This document shows positions 1-7,820 of a stretch of DNA of 38,047 nucleotides, one piece after another; the stretch's first letter is position 1, and each line of letters starts with the position of its first letter. The position numbers and the translations under genes were made by a program. The notes below the pieces were generated by a model. It ran no database searches and was not told where the DNA came from. It saw nothing but the letters and a program-made list of their open reading frames with translations. The DNA is from Bacillota bacterium (lineage in GTDB: Bacteria > Bacillota > Clostridia > Lachnospirales > Lachnospiraceae), in contig JAEZFK010000054.1 in assembly GCA_023437715.1 (NCBI GenBank), forward strand, positions 1-38,047, in the 5' to 3' direction.

Positions 1-1201
1 TTCTTTGTATCTTCAGCGCCTCCGGCCTGCCAACAGGCTCCTCGGTCACAAAATCTATGGCAACCTGGCATAAAGATTCATTATCTAGTATTTTAACATG
101 ATTTTCCAGAATTTGTACCCCTTTTTCCAATAAATTTTTTTTGTACCTTTCGTTCATATCCTCAGCCAGCTGTTTTTTCTCTTCCTCTGTGTAAGGGCGC
201 TCGTAGGATATGTATTCTCTCCCTGTTATTTTACCAACATAAATGGGGAGATAGAAATTCTGAAATAAATGAAGCTGCTCTTCTTCCATGGTCTGTCTCC
301 ATGAAGTTCCTTCTGGTCTGGGCCTTATGAGAAGAAAGGATAAATCGAAAGCCTTCATATAATATCCTTTCCTGACCTTTCCTGTCTCCACGTCCACTTT
401 CCGAAAAAGGGGCATTTGTCTTGTGAATTGATATTCCGTTCTGGCCGTTATATCTCCATCAGAGCGCACATAGTGGGTGTTGATCACCTCTTCACTGTCT
501 CCGATAATGGGAAGAATGCCGCTGACCAGAACCTGCCCCTGTTCTATTGTATCGCCTATGGAGACCATTGGAACGCCGCTGCGCACGATCATGGAGGTGA
601 TCACTCCGTCTTTTTCTGCCACAATGTCACAGGGAGTTTCATCCTTTGCAGGAATTTCCGACAGCACTTCATTTTCTTTTATTTTAACCAAAAGGCGTGT
701 TCCTGATACCCTTGCCGACACCCAGGTTATTTCAGGAAACTTGCTTCGGAAGGATTCTTCCAGAATGTCACAATCAATTTTGGATTTTCTCATGCCATAT
801 CGGATTTCTTCTGATTCACAGAATTTTAAAAGGGTGTCATAGGTATACATCCTGTTGCCTTCAAATTCAATATCCCAGATGAACAGGGAAAGAGAATAAA
901 GAATCAGAAAAAAGCTCATAAACCCGGCAGCATACAGCTTCCGCTTTTTGTTCCTGTATAAAAAAAAAGGAAGTCCAAACTTTTTTAAAATCCTAAGTCT
1001 GACCTTCGATTTACGGACGAGAGGCTTTATTTTCCGAAACCCTTGTACAGTCATAAAAAGCCGATAGGAATGCCCGGCATTTATGACTTCCCATAATTCA
1101 ATTTCATGTACGCTGCACATATTTAGAAAACGCTCAGGGGAAAAGCCGGTCATTTCTATGGAAAGATAACCGAATAAATAATGATTCAGCCATGCAAGCA
1201 C
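1..1201 (-). CDS. yqfD: Sporulation protein YqfD, 3' end cut by the window edge
   Basis: Predicted membrane protein of the YqfD family, conserved in endospore formers and made in the mother cell; its biochemical role is unknown. I chose the GTG at 1201 because a GGAGG lies 9 nt before it and the protein then begins LAWLNHYLFGYLSIEMTG. The frame stays open for 400 codons to the window edge, close to the usual family length of about 400, so only a few residues should be missing. A basic stretch is followed by a hydrophobic segment near residues 85-105, and then by a POTRA/FtsQ-like stretch (EFEGNRMYT). The gene follows yqfC by 25 nt, so the two form the usual yqfCD pair. No frameshift is visible. 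Confidence 0.9.
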   Translation of the reverse strand, partial: MLAWLNHYLFGYLSIEMTGFSPERFLNMCSVHEIELWEVINAGHSYRLFMTVQGFRKIKPLVRKSKVRLRILKKFGLPFFLYRNKKRKLYAAGFMSFFLILYSLSLFIWDIEFEGNRMYTYDTLLKFCESEEIRYGMRKSKIDCDILEESFRSKFPEITWVSARVSGTRLLVKIKENEVLSEIPAKDETPCDIVAEKDGVITSMIVRSGVPMVSIGDTIEQGQVLVSGILPIIGDSEEVINTHYVRSDGDITARTEYQFTRQMPLFRKVDVETGKVRKGYYMKAFDLSFLLIRPRPEGTSWRQTMEEEQLHLFQNFYLPIYVGKITGREYISYERPYTEEEKKQLAEDMNERYKKNLLEKGVQILENHVKILDNESLCQVAIDFVTEEPVGRPEALKIQR

Positions 1202-1226
1202 TATATTACACCTCCAGTTTCCCTTA

Positions 1227-1493
1227 TTATTCAAATTCCAGGGATTTTATATAACCGTTGATTTTCATCTCCTCATTGGTGTAATACTCAATCATCAGCC
1301 TGCTTCCGCAGATGACCACACGGCAGTTTTTGGCCTGAAGTTTGATGGAACAGTCTGTATACAGGATAATGCTACGGTAGTTTTCTATTACAACGCTATG
1401 ACGTCCCAGAAAAGATACGAGCACTTCTCCCAAAACCACATCCTTCGGAAGCTTTAAGGCGGAAGCTGCTTTTTCCTTTGATTCCTCAAACAT
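1227..1493 (-). CDS. yqfC: Sporulation protein YqfC (YabP/YqfC family)
   Basis: Small sporulation protein of the YabP/YqfC family, 88 residues. The family signature is visible as FLGRHSVVIENYRSI in the first half and a beta-rich second half (RVVICGSRLMIEYYTNEEM) ending IKSLEFE. The ATG at 1493 is preceded by an AAAAGGGATT ribosome-binding stretch. It is the first gene of a yqfC-yqfD pair and has a sigma-E-like promoter upstream. Its molecular function is not known; in Bacillus subtilis yqfCD belongs to the mother-cell sigma-E regulon. Confidence 0.9.
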   Translation of the reverse strand: MFEESKEKAASALKLPKDVVLGEVLVSFLGRHSVVIENYRSIILYTDCSIKLQAKNCRVVICGSRLMIEYYTNEEMKINGYIKSLEFE

Positions 1494-1520
1494 AATCCCT
1501 TTTCTGCCCCTCTCTTTTTA

Positions 1521-1567
1521 TTTTTGCATACAATGGGGTTTTAATCCCTTTATACTATATGCAAAAA
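1521..1567. repeat. Inverted repeat in the yqfC leader
   Basis: TTTTTGCATA at 1521-1530 is the exact inverted complement of TATGCAAAAA at 1558-1567, with 27 nt between. The right arm overlaps the putative sigma-E -10 element of yqfC. It could be an operator or a stem in the DNA or RNA; no function is established. Confidence 0.45.
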
Positions 1568-1582
1568 AGATGCGGAACATTC
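1554..1582 (-). promoter_or_regulatory. Sigma-E-like promoter of yqfC-yqfD
   Basis: Read on the minus strand, GAATGTT (1582-1576) is followed after 14 nt by CATATAGT (1561-1554). These fit the Bacillus sigma-E pattern of KMATATT, 13-15 nt, CATACANT, with one mismatch in each box. The downstream genes are sporulation genes, which makes the call plausible. The same 8-mer -10 box occurs before spoIVA. Confidence 0.6.
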
Positions 1583-1599
1583 TACGGCCTTAAAAGTCG

Positions 1600-1635
1600 A
1601 AAAAACCCCTGGTCACATAGAAATGGGACCAGGGG
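1600..1635 (-). terminator. Rho-independent terminator of rpsU
   Basis: Perfect 9-bp stem CCCCTGGTC (1606-1614) / GACCAGGGG (1627-1635) with a 12-nt loop, followed on the minus strand by six T (1605-1600). It lies 16 nt past the rpsU stop and separates rpsU from yqfC. Confidence 0.9.
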
Positions 1636-1650
1636 CTCATCTTTTAACTA

Positions 1651-1827
1651 TTAGTTATATTTACGTTTTCTTGCAGCTTCAGACTTTTTCTTACGTCTTA
1701 CGCTTGGTTTCTCGTAATGCTCTCTCTTACGAATTTCCTGCTGGATACCTGCTTTTGCACAGTTTCTTTTGAATCTGCGTAAAGCACTATCTAAGGTCTC
1801 GTTGTCTTTAACGATAACATTTGACAT
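1651..1827 (-). CDS. rpsU: 30S ribosomal protein S21
   Basis: Small 30S subunit protein involved in initiation. The 58-residue product begins MSNVIVKDNETLDSALRRF, continues KRNCAKAGIQQEIRKREHYE and ends in a very basic tail (RRKKKSEAARKRKYN), the standard S21 layout and length. The ATG at 1827 is preceded by AGGTG at about 6 nt and a GGAGGGAGG stretch further upstream. The gene has its own sigma-A promoter and its own strong terminator, so it should be transcribed as a single gene between alaS and yqfC. Confidence 0.97.
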   Translation of the reverse strand: MSNVIVKDNETLDSALRRFKRNCAKAGIQQEIRKREHYEKPSVRRKKKSEAARKRKYN

Positions 1828-1903
1828 AGCTCACACCTAACCTCCCTCCAGTTGTGTACTTGTGCATAATACAACTGTTTGGGTATTTTATAGCACTGAT
1901 ATG

Positions 1904-1931
1904 ATTATAGCATAATTTTCCCATACGTCAA
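1904..1931 (-). promoter_or_regulatory. Sigma-A promoter of rpsU
   Basis: On the minus strand TTGACG (1931-1926), a 16-nt spacer and a perfect TATAAT (1909-1904). This predicts a 5' leader of about 70 nt before the S21 start codon. Confidence 0.75.
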
Positions 1932-2014
1932 GAAAAATTTTCAAGACTTTTCGCTACCATTCATCCATGGCGATCTCGCCAACCATCCAAACAATTATTT
2001 TTCTTATATTTCCC

Positions 2015-4654
2015 TTATTTCACTTGCTCCGCAACCACTTCCTCAACTTTCAGAAGGCAAGCATCCACTCCCGCCGGATTCTTTCCTCCGGCCTGAGCCA
2101 TATTCGGCTTTCCGCCGCCGCCGCCTCCAACCAAGGAAGCGATGGACTTAATTAAATTCCCTGCATGAGCGCCTTTCTTCTGCGCCTCATCCGTGACCGT
2201 TGCCATTAAATTCACCTTACCGTCCTGAACCGAAGCGATGACAATCACCCCTTCTCCCAGCTTATCTTTCAATTGGTCACCCAAATTGCGCAGCCCGTTC
2301 ATGTCAACGTCGTTCACCTTTGCGGCGAGGACATGAACGCCCTTTACCTCTTTTACCTGATCCATAACATTGCCCAGAGAATCCTTGGCAAGCCTGCTCT
2401 TTAACTTCTCATTTTCCGAATGCAGGGCCTTGATTTCTTCCAACAAAGCTTCGATCTTTGAAGTTAAGGATGCCGGAGTCGCTTTCACCGCTTTGGCCGC
2501 CTCATGAAGTTCCTTTTCCGTCTCCTGATAGTAACGCATCAGTCCGTCTCCCGTTAAGGCCTCAATTCTGCGGACGCCTGCAGCAATTCCTGTTTCGGAT
2601 AAAATCTTAAAGAAAGTGATAACGCCGGTATTGGAAATATGGGTACCGCCGCAAAGCTCTGTGGAGAAATCTCCCATCTTTACCACCCGGACCGTATCCC
2701 CGTACTTCTCCCCAAACAGGGCCATCGCTCCGGATTTCTTTGCTTCATCCAGAGACATGACCTCTGTTTTTACCGGAAGCGCTTCCCGAATCTTCTCATT
2801 AACAAGATCTTCCACCTGAGTGATCTCATCCGGTGTTAAAGCCGAAAAATGGGTGAAGTCAAATCGCAGCTTATCTCCGTCCACAAAGGACCCCGCCTGC
2901 TCCACATGATTACCCAGAACAGTCCTCAAGGCTTTCTGGAGAAGATGGGTTGCACTGTGGTTTTTGCCCGTGTTCTGCCTGTTGGCTTCATCCACTTTCA
3001 AAGTGACCGCATCGCCTGTCTGCAGCATTCCCTTTATCATTCTTCCCACATGACCGACTTTTCCGCCCTGTAAATGAATGGTATCCTCTACTTTAAATTC
3101 ACCCTTATCGCTGACGATGTAGCCTACATCGCCCTGCTGACCTCCCATGGTGCCGTAAAATACGGTTTTTTCCGTCACAATGGTTCCATTTTCTCCGTCA
3201 GTCAGAGCCTCCACCAGCTCTGTCTCCGTGGTCAGAGCCGTGATCTTAGAATCACAGACAAGGCTGTCATAGCCGATAAATTCCGTAGTCAGTGCCGGGT
3301 CAATGGACTGGTAAACCGTGACGTCGGCACCCATATAGTTGGTGGTCTTTCTGGCATTTCTAGCTGTCTCTCTCTGCTTGTTCATGGCAGCCTTAAAGCC
3401 GGCTTCATCCACTCCGAAGTTCTTCTCTTCCAGAATTTCCAGAGTCAGGTCAAGAGGGAATCCGTAGGTATCGTACAGCTTAAAGGCATCCTCTCCGGAA
3501 AGGACCTTCCCGTTCTTTTTCACCATCTCCTCTTCCAGCTCGTTTAAAATCGCAAGGCCCTGGTCAATGGTCTTATTGAACTTGTCTTCTTCCTGGGTGA
3601 GAACCTTTAAGATCATGGCTTTCTTTTCTTCCAGCTCCGGATAGCCGTCCTTAGACAGCTCAATCACTGTAGTTGACAAATCGGCAAGGAATTTCCCTTC
3701 GATTCCGAGAAGCCTTCCATGGCGGGCAGCCCTTCTTAAAAGGCGGCGGAGCACATAGCCCCGGCCCTCGTTAGAAGGCATGATGCCATCGGAAATCATA
3801 AAAGTGCAGGAACGGACATGGTCGGTAATCAGGCGGAGGGAAACATCCACCTCAGAATCCTTTTTGTATTCTGTGTGGGCCAGCTCAGCCACCCGGTTTA
3901 AAAGGGCTTTGATGGTATCCACAGCGAAAAAGGAATCCGCATCCTGGACCACAACAGCCAGACGCTCCAGTCCCATGCCGGTATCAATGTTTTTCTGCTT
4001 CAATTCTTCATAATTACCCTTGCCATCACTCTCAAACTGGGTGAACACGTTATTCCATATTTCCATATAGCGGTCACAGTCACAGCCCACGGTGCAGCTT
4101 TCCTTGCCGCAGCCGTATTTCTCTCCCCTGTCATAGTAGATTTCAGAGCAGGGGCCGCAGGGGCCTGCGCCGTGCTCCCAGAAGTTATCTTCCTTGCCGA
4201 AACGGAAAATCCGCTCCGGAGCAATGCCGATCTCCTTATTCCAGATCTCAAAGGCTTCATCATCCTCTAAATATACGGACGGATACAGACGGTCCGCTTC
4301 CAGGCCCACCACCTGAGTGAGAAATTCCCAGGACCAGTGGATGGCCTCAGTTTTAAAATAATCTCCAAAGGAAAAGTTTCCAAGCATTTCAAAAAAAGTG
4401 CCGTGGCGTGCGGTCTTTCCTACGTTTTCAATATCACCTGTCCGGATGCACTTCTGGCAGGTGGTTACCCTTTTCCTCGGAGGGATCTCCTGGCCGGTAA
4501 AATATGGCTTAAGAGGAGCCATACCTGAATTTATCAACAACAGGCTGTTATCATTATGGGGAACAAGGGAGAAGCTTTTCATAGCCAGATGGTCCTTGCT
4601 CTCAAAAAACTCAAGGAACATTCTCCTCAGTTCATTTACACCGTATTTTTTCAC
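2015..4654 (-). CDS. alaS: Alanyl-tRNA synthetase
   Basis: Charges tRNA-Ala with alanine and edits mischarged Ser and Gly. At 879 residues it has the usual length. The N-terminal class II catalytic domain starts YGVNELRRMFLEFFESKDH and includes LITDHVRSCTFMISDG. The editing domain carries HSATH near residue 566 and CGGTH near residue 667, the four zinc ligands. A coiled coil (EEIKALHSENEKLKSRLA) leads to the C-Ala domain with its Gly-rich GGGGGGKPNMAQAGG. Translation starts at GTG 4654 with GGAGG 8 nt upstream. It is preceded by a sigma-A promoter. The gap upstream is too short for a T-box, so no tRNA-responsive leader is seen. Confidence 0.98.
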   Translation of the reverse strand: MKKYGVNELRRMFLEFFESKDHLAMKSFSLVPHNDNSLLLINSGMAPLKPYFTGQEIPPRKRVTTCQKCIRTGDIENVGKTARHGTFFEMLGNFSFGDYFKTEAIHWSWEFLTQVVGLEADRLYPSVYLEDDEAFEIWNKEIGIAPERIFRFGKEDNFWEHGAGPCGPCSEIYYDRGEKYGCGKESCTVGCDCDRYMEIWNNVFTQFESDGKGNYEELKQKNIDTGMGLERLAVVVQDADSFFAVDTIKALLNRVAELAHTEYKKDSEVDVSLRLITDHVRSCTFMISDGIMPSNEGRGYVLRRLLRRAARHGRLLGIEGKFLADLSTTVIELSKDGYPELEEKKAMILKVLTQEEDKFNKTIDQGLAILNELEEEMVKKNGKVLSGEDAFKLYDTYGFPLDLTLEILEEKNFGVDEAGFKAAMNKQRETARNARKTTNYMGADVTVYQSIDPALTTEFIGYDSLVCDSKITALTTETELVEALTDGENGTIVTEKTVFYGTMGGQQGDVGYIVSDKGEFKVEDTIHLQGGKVGHVGRMIKGMLQTGDAVTLKVDEANRQNTGKNHSATHLLQKALRTVLGNHVEQAGSFVDGDKLRFDFTHFSALTPDEITQVEDLVNEKIREALPVKTEVMSLDEAKKSGAMALFGEKYGDTVRVVKMGDFSTELCGGTHISNTGVITFFKILSETGIAAGVRRIEALTGDGLMRYYQETEKELHEAAKAVKATPASLTSKIEALLEEIKALHSENEKLKSRLAKDSLGNVMDQVKEVKGVHVLAAKVNDVDMNGLRNLGDQLKDKLGEGVIVIASVQDGKVNLMATVTDEAQKKGAHAGNLIKSIASLVGGGGGGKPNMAQAGGKNPAGVDACLLKVEEVVAEQVK

Positions 4655-4689
4655 GTTACTGTCCTCCGTTTGCTATTTTTCATCTTAAT

Positions 4690-4718
4690 ATCCTATCATA
4701 TGGCATTTTATTTATCAA
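4690..4718 (-). promoter_or_regulatory. Sigma-A promoter of alaS
   Basis: On the minus strand TTGATA (4718-4713), a 17-nt spacer and TAGGAT (4695-4690). It lies about 36 nt before the GTG start and downstream of the preceding gene's terminator. Confidence 0.6.
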
Positions 4719-4771
4719 GATGTTGGGGAGGAAATTTTTTGCGGGCATGGCAGAATCGTAACCTGCAAAGC

Positions 4772-4799
4772 AAAAGGTACGGCAGAAACCGTACCTTTT
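4772..4799 (-). terminator. Terminator after the LprI-like gene
   Basis: An 11-bp stem AAAAGGTACGG / CCGTACCTTTT with a 6-nt loop. It begins inside the stop codon of the upstream gene (TAA at 4800-4798), so the stem starts during the last codon. The arm ends in TTTT but the T tract is then broken (GCTTTGC). It separates this gene from alaS. Confidence 0.75.
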
Positions 4800-5553
4800 A
4801 TTTCATATACCCATCCACCAGCTCATAAGCCCTGGCCTTTGTTGAGGCCGCAAGGGACATGGTATATTCCAGCTCTTCCAGGCTTCCGCCGCTGTATTTC
4901 TGGGAATCCTCTTCTGCCTTGGCATCCCTGCTCTTGATCCAGGCCTGCTGGGAATCCTCAAGGGCCTGCCTGGCTTCGCCGTCCAGGCCGTCGGAGACTG
5001 CCGTGTAGATTTCAGTCTGGGCCCTGTTCCACAGCTTAAGCTCCTTATCCGCAAGGGCTTTCATGGAATAGGTATTGGAATCTCCGGATTCCTCCCACAT
5101 CTTTTTGATCTGCATATCCAGCTCCTCCAGCCGCTCCCGGTAAAAGGCAGCCCCTTCCGAAGCATCTGTCCCTGCATATGCTCCGTTTTTTCCGTCAGGA
5201 TCTATGGGAGAAAGAACGGTTTCCTGAGGGACAGGCTCGGCAAAGCTTTTTAAGACCTGCTGGGACTCTTCCTGGGAAGAAGCTGCCCCGCTTTTTTCCG
5301 GGGTTTCCTCATCCGGAGCCGGCTCAGAGGTTTCCCCGGAGGTTCCCACATCCGCTGAGAACAGCTGGGGGACCTGGCCGGAATCTGCCTCTGCGGCCGT
5401 CTCCTGCATCTCTGTTACCGGCGTCATGGCGCTTCCCGCCGCTCCTGAGAGGCTTTCCCTGTTCTTAACAAAATTGGAGGTGGCAAAGGTCACCAGAATG
5501 CCGACAACCAGAATGCCCCCGATTACCAGCCAAATCCCTCTGTTTTTATCCAT
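4798..5553 (-). CDS. LprI-like (DUF1311) membrane-anchored protein
   Basis: A 251-residue protein with an N-terminal anchor: MDKNRG, then a hydrophobic helix at about 8-25 (IWLVIGGILVVGILVTF), which predicts an extracytoplasmic body. Residues 35-125 are a low-complexity Ser/Glu/Pro/Ala linker. The C-terminal part, about 130-250, resembles the lysozyme-inhibitor LprI N-terminal domain (DUF1311): an LEELDMQIKKMW helix, ADKELKLWNRAQTEIY, DSQQAWIKSRDAKAEED and a final helix STKARAYELVDGYMK. In this family conserved Trp and Arg residues lie on the helices. Actual lysozyme inhibition is not shown for such clostridial proteins. An inverted repeat spans its start codon. It lies between rnhA and alaS as a single gene with a terminator. 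Confidence 0.75.
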   Translation of the reverse strand: MDKNRGIWLVIGGILVVGILVTFATSNFVKNRESLSGAAGSAMTPVTEMQETAAEADSGQVPQLFSADVGTSGETSEPAPDEETPEKSGAASSQEESQQVLKSFAEPVPQETVLSPIDPDGKNGAYAGTDASEGAAFYRERLEELDMQIKKMWEESGDSNTYSMKALADKELKLWNRAQTEIYTAVSDGLDGEARQALEDSQQAWIKSRDAKAEEDSQKYSGGSLEELEYTMSLAASTKARAYELVDGYMK

Positions 5554-5596
5554 GTGATATCATCCTAACCTGATTTGATGGAATTACCATATCACA
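5553..5596. repeat. Inverted repeat spanning the start codon of the LprI-like gene
   Basis: TGTGATAT (5553-5560) and ATATCACA (5589-5596) are perfect 8-bp complements with 28 nt between. The left arm contains the first base of the ATG and the right arm lies in the leader. It could be a protein operator or an RNA stem that hides the start codon. Confidence 0.4.
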
Positions 5597-5666
5597 AATA
5601 AAAAAGAAAGAAAATAGGAATCTGCATTTAGTAAGACATTGTAAGAGATATGTAAGTTTTTGGCAT

Positions 5667-6143
5667 TCAGACCCCTTCATCCACCATCAGATCATCCCCG
5701 TCGGCAGCGCTGGTGGCCAGCTTGTCGCACCTCTCATTCTGCAGGTGGCCGGCATGTCCCTTCACCCAGTGAAAGGTCACCTGGTGAGGGGCCATAGCCT
5801 TTAAAAGCCTTTCCCACAAATCAATGTTTTTTACAGGGCCGCTTTTGCCCCTTTTCCAGTTATTCTTCACCCAGTTATCGATCCAGTGCTGGTTAAACGC
5901 ATCCGTCAAATATTTGGAATCGGAATAAAGCTCTACCTGGCAGGGCCTGGTAAGGGACTCAAGGCCCGCAATGGCCGCCATAAGCTCCATCCGGTTATTT
6001 GTGGTCCTTACATACCCCGCCGACATGGTTTTTTCATGGAGCTGCCCCTTGGAATCCGTAAATTGTAAAACCGCGCCGTAACCGCCCGGCCCGTCAGGAT
6101 TTCCTCTCGCAGCTCCGTCCGTAAATAACAGTACTTTTGTCAA
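5667..6143 (-). CDS. rnhA: Ribonuclease HI
   Basis: Cleaves the RNA strand of RNA/DNA hybrids. The 158-residue protein matches bacterial RNase HI along its whole length. The catalytic acidic residues are D9 (FTDGAARGNPDGPGGYG), E53 (NNRMELMAAI), D75 (LYSDSKYLTDAF) and D140 (NERCDKLA), with the conserved His130 in HWVKGHAGH. The basic-protrusion segment (WIDNWVKNNWKRGKSGPVKN) is present, as in the Escherichia coli enzyme. The start is TTG 6143 with AAGGAGA 10 nt upstream. It follows the beta-CASP gene by 15 nt and is probably co-transcribed with it. RNase HII is also encoded in this window. Confidence 0.97.
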   Translation of the reverse strand: MTKVLLFTDGAARGNPDGPGGYGAVLQFTDSKGQLHEKTMSAGYVRTTNNRMELMAAIAGLESLTRPCQVELYSDSKYLTDAFNQHWIDNWVKNNWKRGKSGPVKNIDLWERLLKAMAPHQVTFHWVKGHAGHLQNERCDKLATSAADGDDLMVDEGV

Positions 6144-6158
6144 TTTCTAACGTTCTCC

Positions 6159-7760
6159 TTATCTGTCCCATTTATCGCATAAAGAATTGATCTGATCCGC
6201 AAATTTGGCAAGGTCCTTATTGGCGCCTCCCTCGTTGTTGCGGATGACCTTAAGAAGCCTTTCGCCTGCAGCAAAAAGCCTTGCGTAAACAGTTCCCGGC
6301 TTTTTGACGCTTTCCGGCGTTCTGGCGATGGCAACTCCTTCCGCCTCTTCCACCCAGGCTCCCCTGGAAAGATCATAGACGGAGCCGGAATAAGGGGAGC
6401 TTACCTGGTACCCGTATTCCGTTTCCAGAAGCTGCTCAAAGGAACGGCAGACCATATCGTCGCCGTGAACCAGAAACACCTGCTGAGGCTTTTTTTCAAA
6501 TGAATTCAACCAGGTAATCAGTCCTTCCCTGTCTGCATGGGAACTCATCCCATCCATTTGTTCAATATGGGCCTCCACCTGAATGGTTTCGCCGAACAGC
6601 CTCACCTCGCTGCAGCCGTCCACCAGACTTCGTCCCAGGGTTCCCACAGACTGGTAGCCGGTAAAGACCACAGTGCATTCCGGCCGCCATAAATTGTGTT
6701 TTAAATGGTGACGGATACGGCCTGCATCGCACATGCCTGCCGCCGATATGATTACTTTAGGCTTTGAATCAAAATTAATGTTCTTCGATTCCTCACTGGT
6801 AACCGACAGCTTTAAATCCGGGAAAGAAATGGGGTTGATCCCTTTCATAACCAGATCCTTGGTTTCCTCGTCATAGCAGTCCGCCAGATTGTCTTTGAAT
6901 ACCTGGGTCGCTTCTACGGCCAGAGGGCTGTCGACATAGACCTCAAAATGGTCGTGTCCCTTGATCCGCTTCTCCACTTTGATCTTCCGGAACATATAGA
7001 GAAGCTCCTGGGTTCTTCCTACGGCAAAAGCGGGTATTACCACGTTTCCGCCCCGGTCCAGGGTTTTCTGGACAATATCCGCAAGGATGGCAACATGATC
7101 CGGGACAGCACCGTGGAGGCGGTCTCCATAGGTACACTCCATGACCACGTAGTCCGCCTCCTTAATATACTGGGGATCCCGAATCAGGGGCTTATTCTTA
7201 TTGCCGATATCTCCGGAAAAGACGATCTTTTTCGTGACCGCCTCTTCGGTGATCCAGACCTCAATGGAGGCGGAGCCAAGAAGATGCCCCACGTCGGTGA
7301 AACGGATGGTAAGGCCCTCTTTCAGTGTTACCTCTTCCCCGTAATCGTAGGAATGGAACAGCTCCAGCACGCCCATGGCATCGTTGATTCCATAAAGGGG
7401 CTCTTCCTCCGGCATTCCGGCACGTCTGGCTTTCCGGTTCTTCCACTCCGCTTCCGATTCCTGAATGTGGGCGCTGTCTTTCAGCATAATGCCGCAGAGA
7501 TCAGACGTCGCCTCGGTGGAGATCACCTTTCCACGGAAGCCCCTTGCATAAATGAAAGGGAGCATTCCCGCGTGGTCGATATGGGCGTGTGTCAGAAGAA
7601 CATAGTCAATTTCCGCATAGCTGACCGGCAGATCCACGTTTTCAAATTTATCGATTCCCTGCTCCATACCGCAGTCCACAAGAATTTTAAGTCCGGCGGC
7701 ATCCAGATAGTGGCAGCTTCCCGTAACCTCGTGATCTGCTCCAATGAACATTAACTTCAT
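6159..7760 (-). CDS. Metallo-beta-lactamase/beta-CASP RNase-like protein
   Basis: Probable RNA-processing nuclease of the MBL-fold beta-CASP group (CPSF-73/RNase J-like superfamily, YsxC-unrelated). The 533-residue protein shows the metal motif HAHIDHAG at 58-65, a VDCG strand before it, SGDIG (motif 4 region), MECTYGDR (motif A), SAAGMCDAGRIRHHL (motif B) and SSHADREGL plus VHGDD (motif C region). A helical tail follows the beta-CASP part (GERLLKVIRNNEGG). I start it at ATG 7760: GGAGGG lies 6 nt upstream and conserved sequence (MKLMFIGADHEVTGSCH) begins there. An upstream in-frame start at 7820 would overlap spoIVA. It has its own promoter and is followed by rnhA. The substrate cannot be read from sequence. 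Confidence 0.9.
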   Translation of the reverse strand: MKLMFIGADHEVTGSCHYLDAAGLKILVDCGMEQGIDKFENVDLPVSYAEIDYVLLTHAHIDHAGMLPFIYARGFRGKVISTEATSDLCGIMLKDSAHIQESEAEWKNRKARRAGMPEEEPLYGINDAMGVLELFHSYDYGEEVTLKEGLTIRFTDVGHLLGSASIEVWITEEAVTKKIVFSGDIGNKNKPLIRDPQYIKEADYVVMECTYGDRLHGAVPDHVAILADIVQKTLDRGGNVVIPAFAVGRTQELLYMFRKIKVEKRIKGHDHFEVYVDSPLAVEATQVFKDNLADCYDEETKDLVMKGINPISFPDLKLSVTSEESKNINFDSKPKVIISAAGMCDAGRIRHHLKHNLWRPECTVVFTGYQSVGTLGRSLVDGCSEVRLFGETIQVEAHIEQMDGMSSHADREGLITWLNSFEKKPQQVFLVHGDDMVCRSFEQLLETEYGYQVSSPYSGSVYDLSRGAWVEEAEGVAIARTPESVKKPGTVYARLFAAGERLLKVIRNNEGGANKDLAKFADQINSLCDKWDR

Positions 7761-7790
7761 AAAAGCCCTCCTTTTGTACCTGTTTTCTGT

Positions 7791-7820
7791 ATTATACCAT
7801 TTATTTAGATAATAATGCAA
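7791..7820 (-). promoter_or_regulatory. Sigma-A promoter of the beta-CASP gene and rnhA
   Basis: On the minus strand TTGCAT (7820-7815), an 18-nt spacer and a perfect TATAAT (7796-7791). The -35 box overlaps the last codons of spoIVA. It would free the RNA-metabolism pair from sporulation control. Confidence 0.65.

Noticed and set aside
416..882. Plus-strand reading frames in the first 900 bases
   Set aside because: They lie antisense to yqfD, whose frame is open and conserved from 1201 to the window edge.
1..1201. Possible broken or frameshifted gene at the left edge
   Set aside because: The frame is uninterrupted for 400 codons with YqfD features to the end; it is simply cut by the window.
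1525..1534. CATACAAT on the plus strand as a sigma-E -10 box
   Set aside because: It matches the consensus but faces away from any gene; the minus-strand CATATAGT is correctly placed for yqfC.
3074..3547. 157-codon plus-strand frame inside alaS
   Set aside because: Antisense shadow of the alaS coding sequence, with no ribosome binding site or recognisable family.
4655..4797. T-box riboswitch before alaS
   Set aside because: The gap contains a terminator for the previous gene and a promoter, leaving a leader of only about 30 nt, too short for a T-box.
6948..7754. 268-codon plus-strand frame opposite the beta-CASP gene
   Set aside because: Long only because of codon bias on the other strand; the minus-strand protein has clear motifs over the whole span.
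7761..7820. Upstream start of the beta-CASP protein at 7820
   Set aside because: It would add 20 non-conserved residues, overlap spoIVA and ignore the GGAGGG next to ATG 7760.
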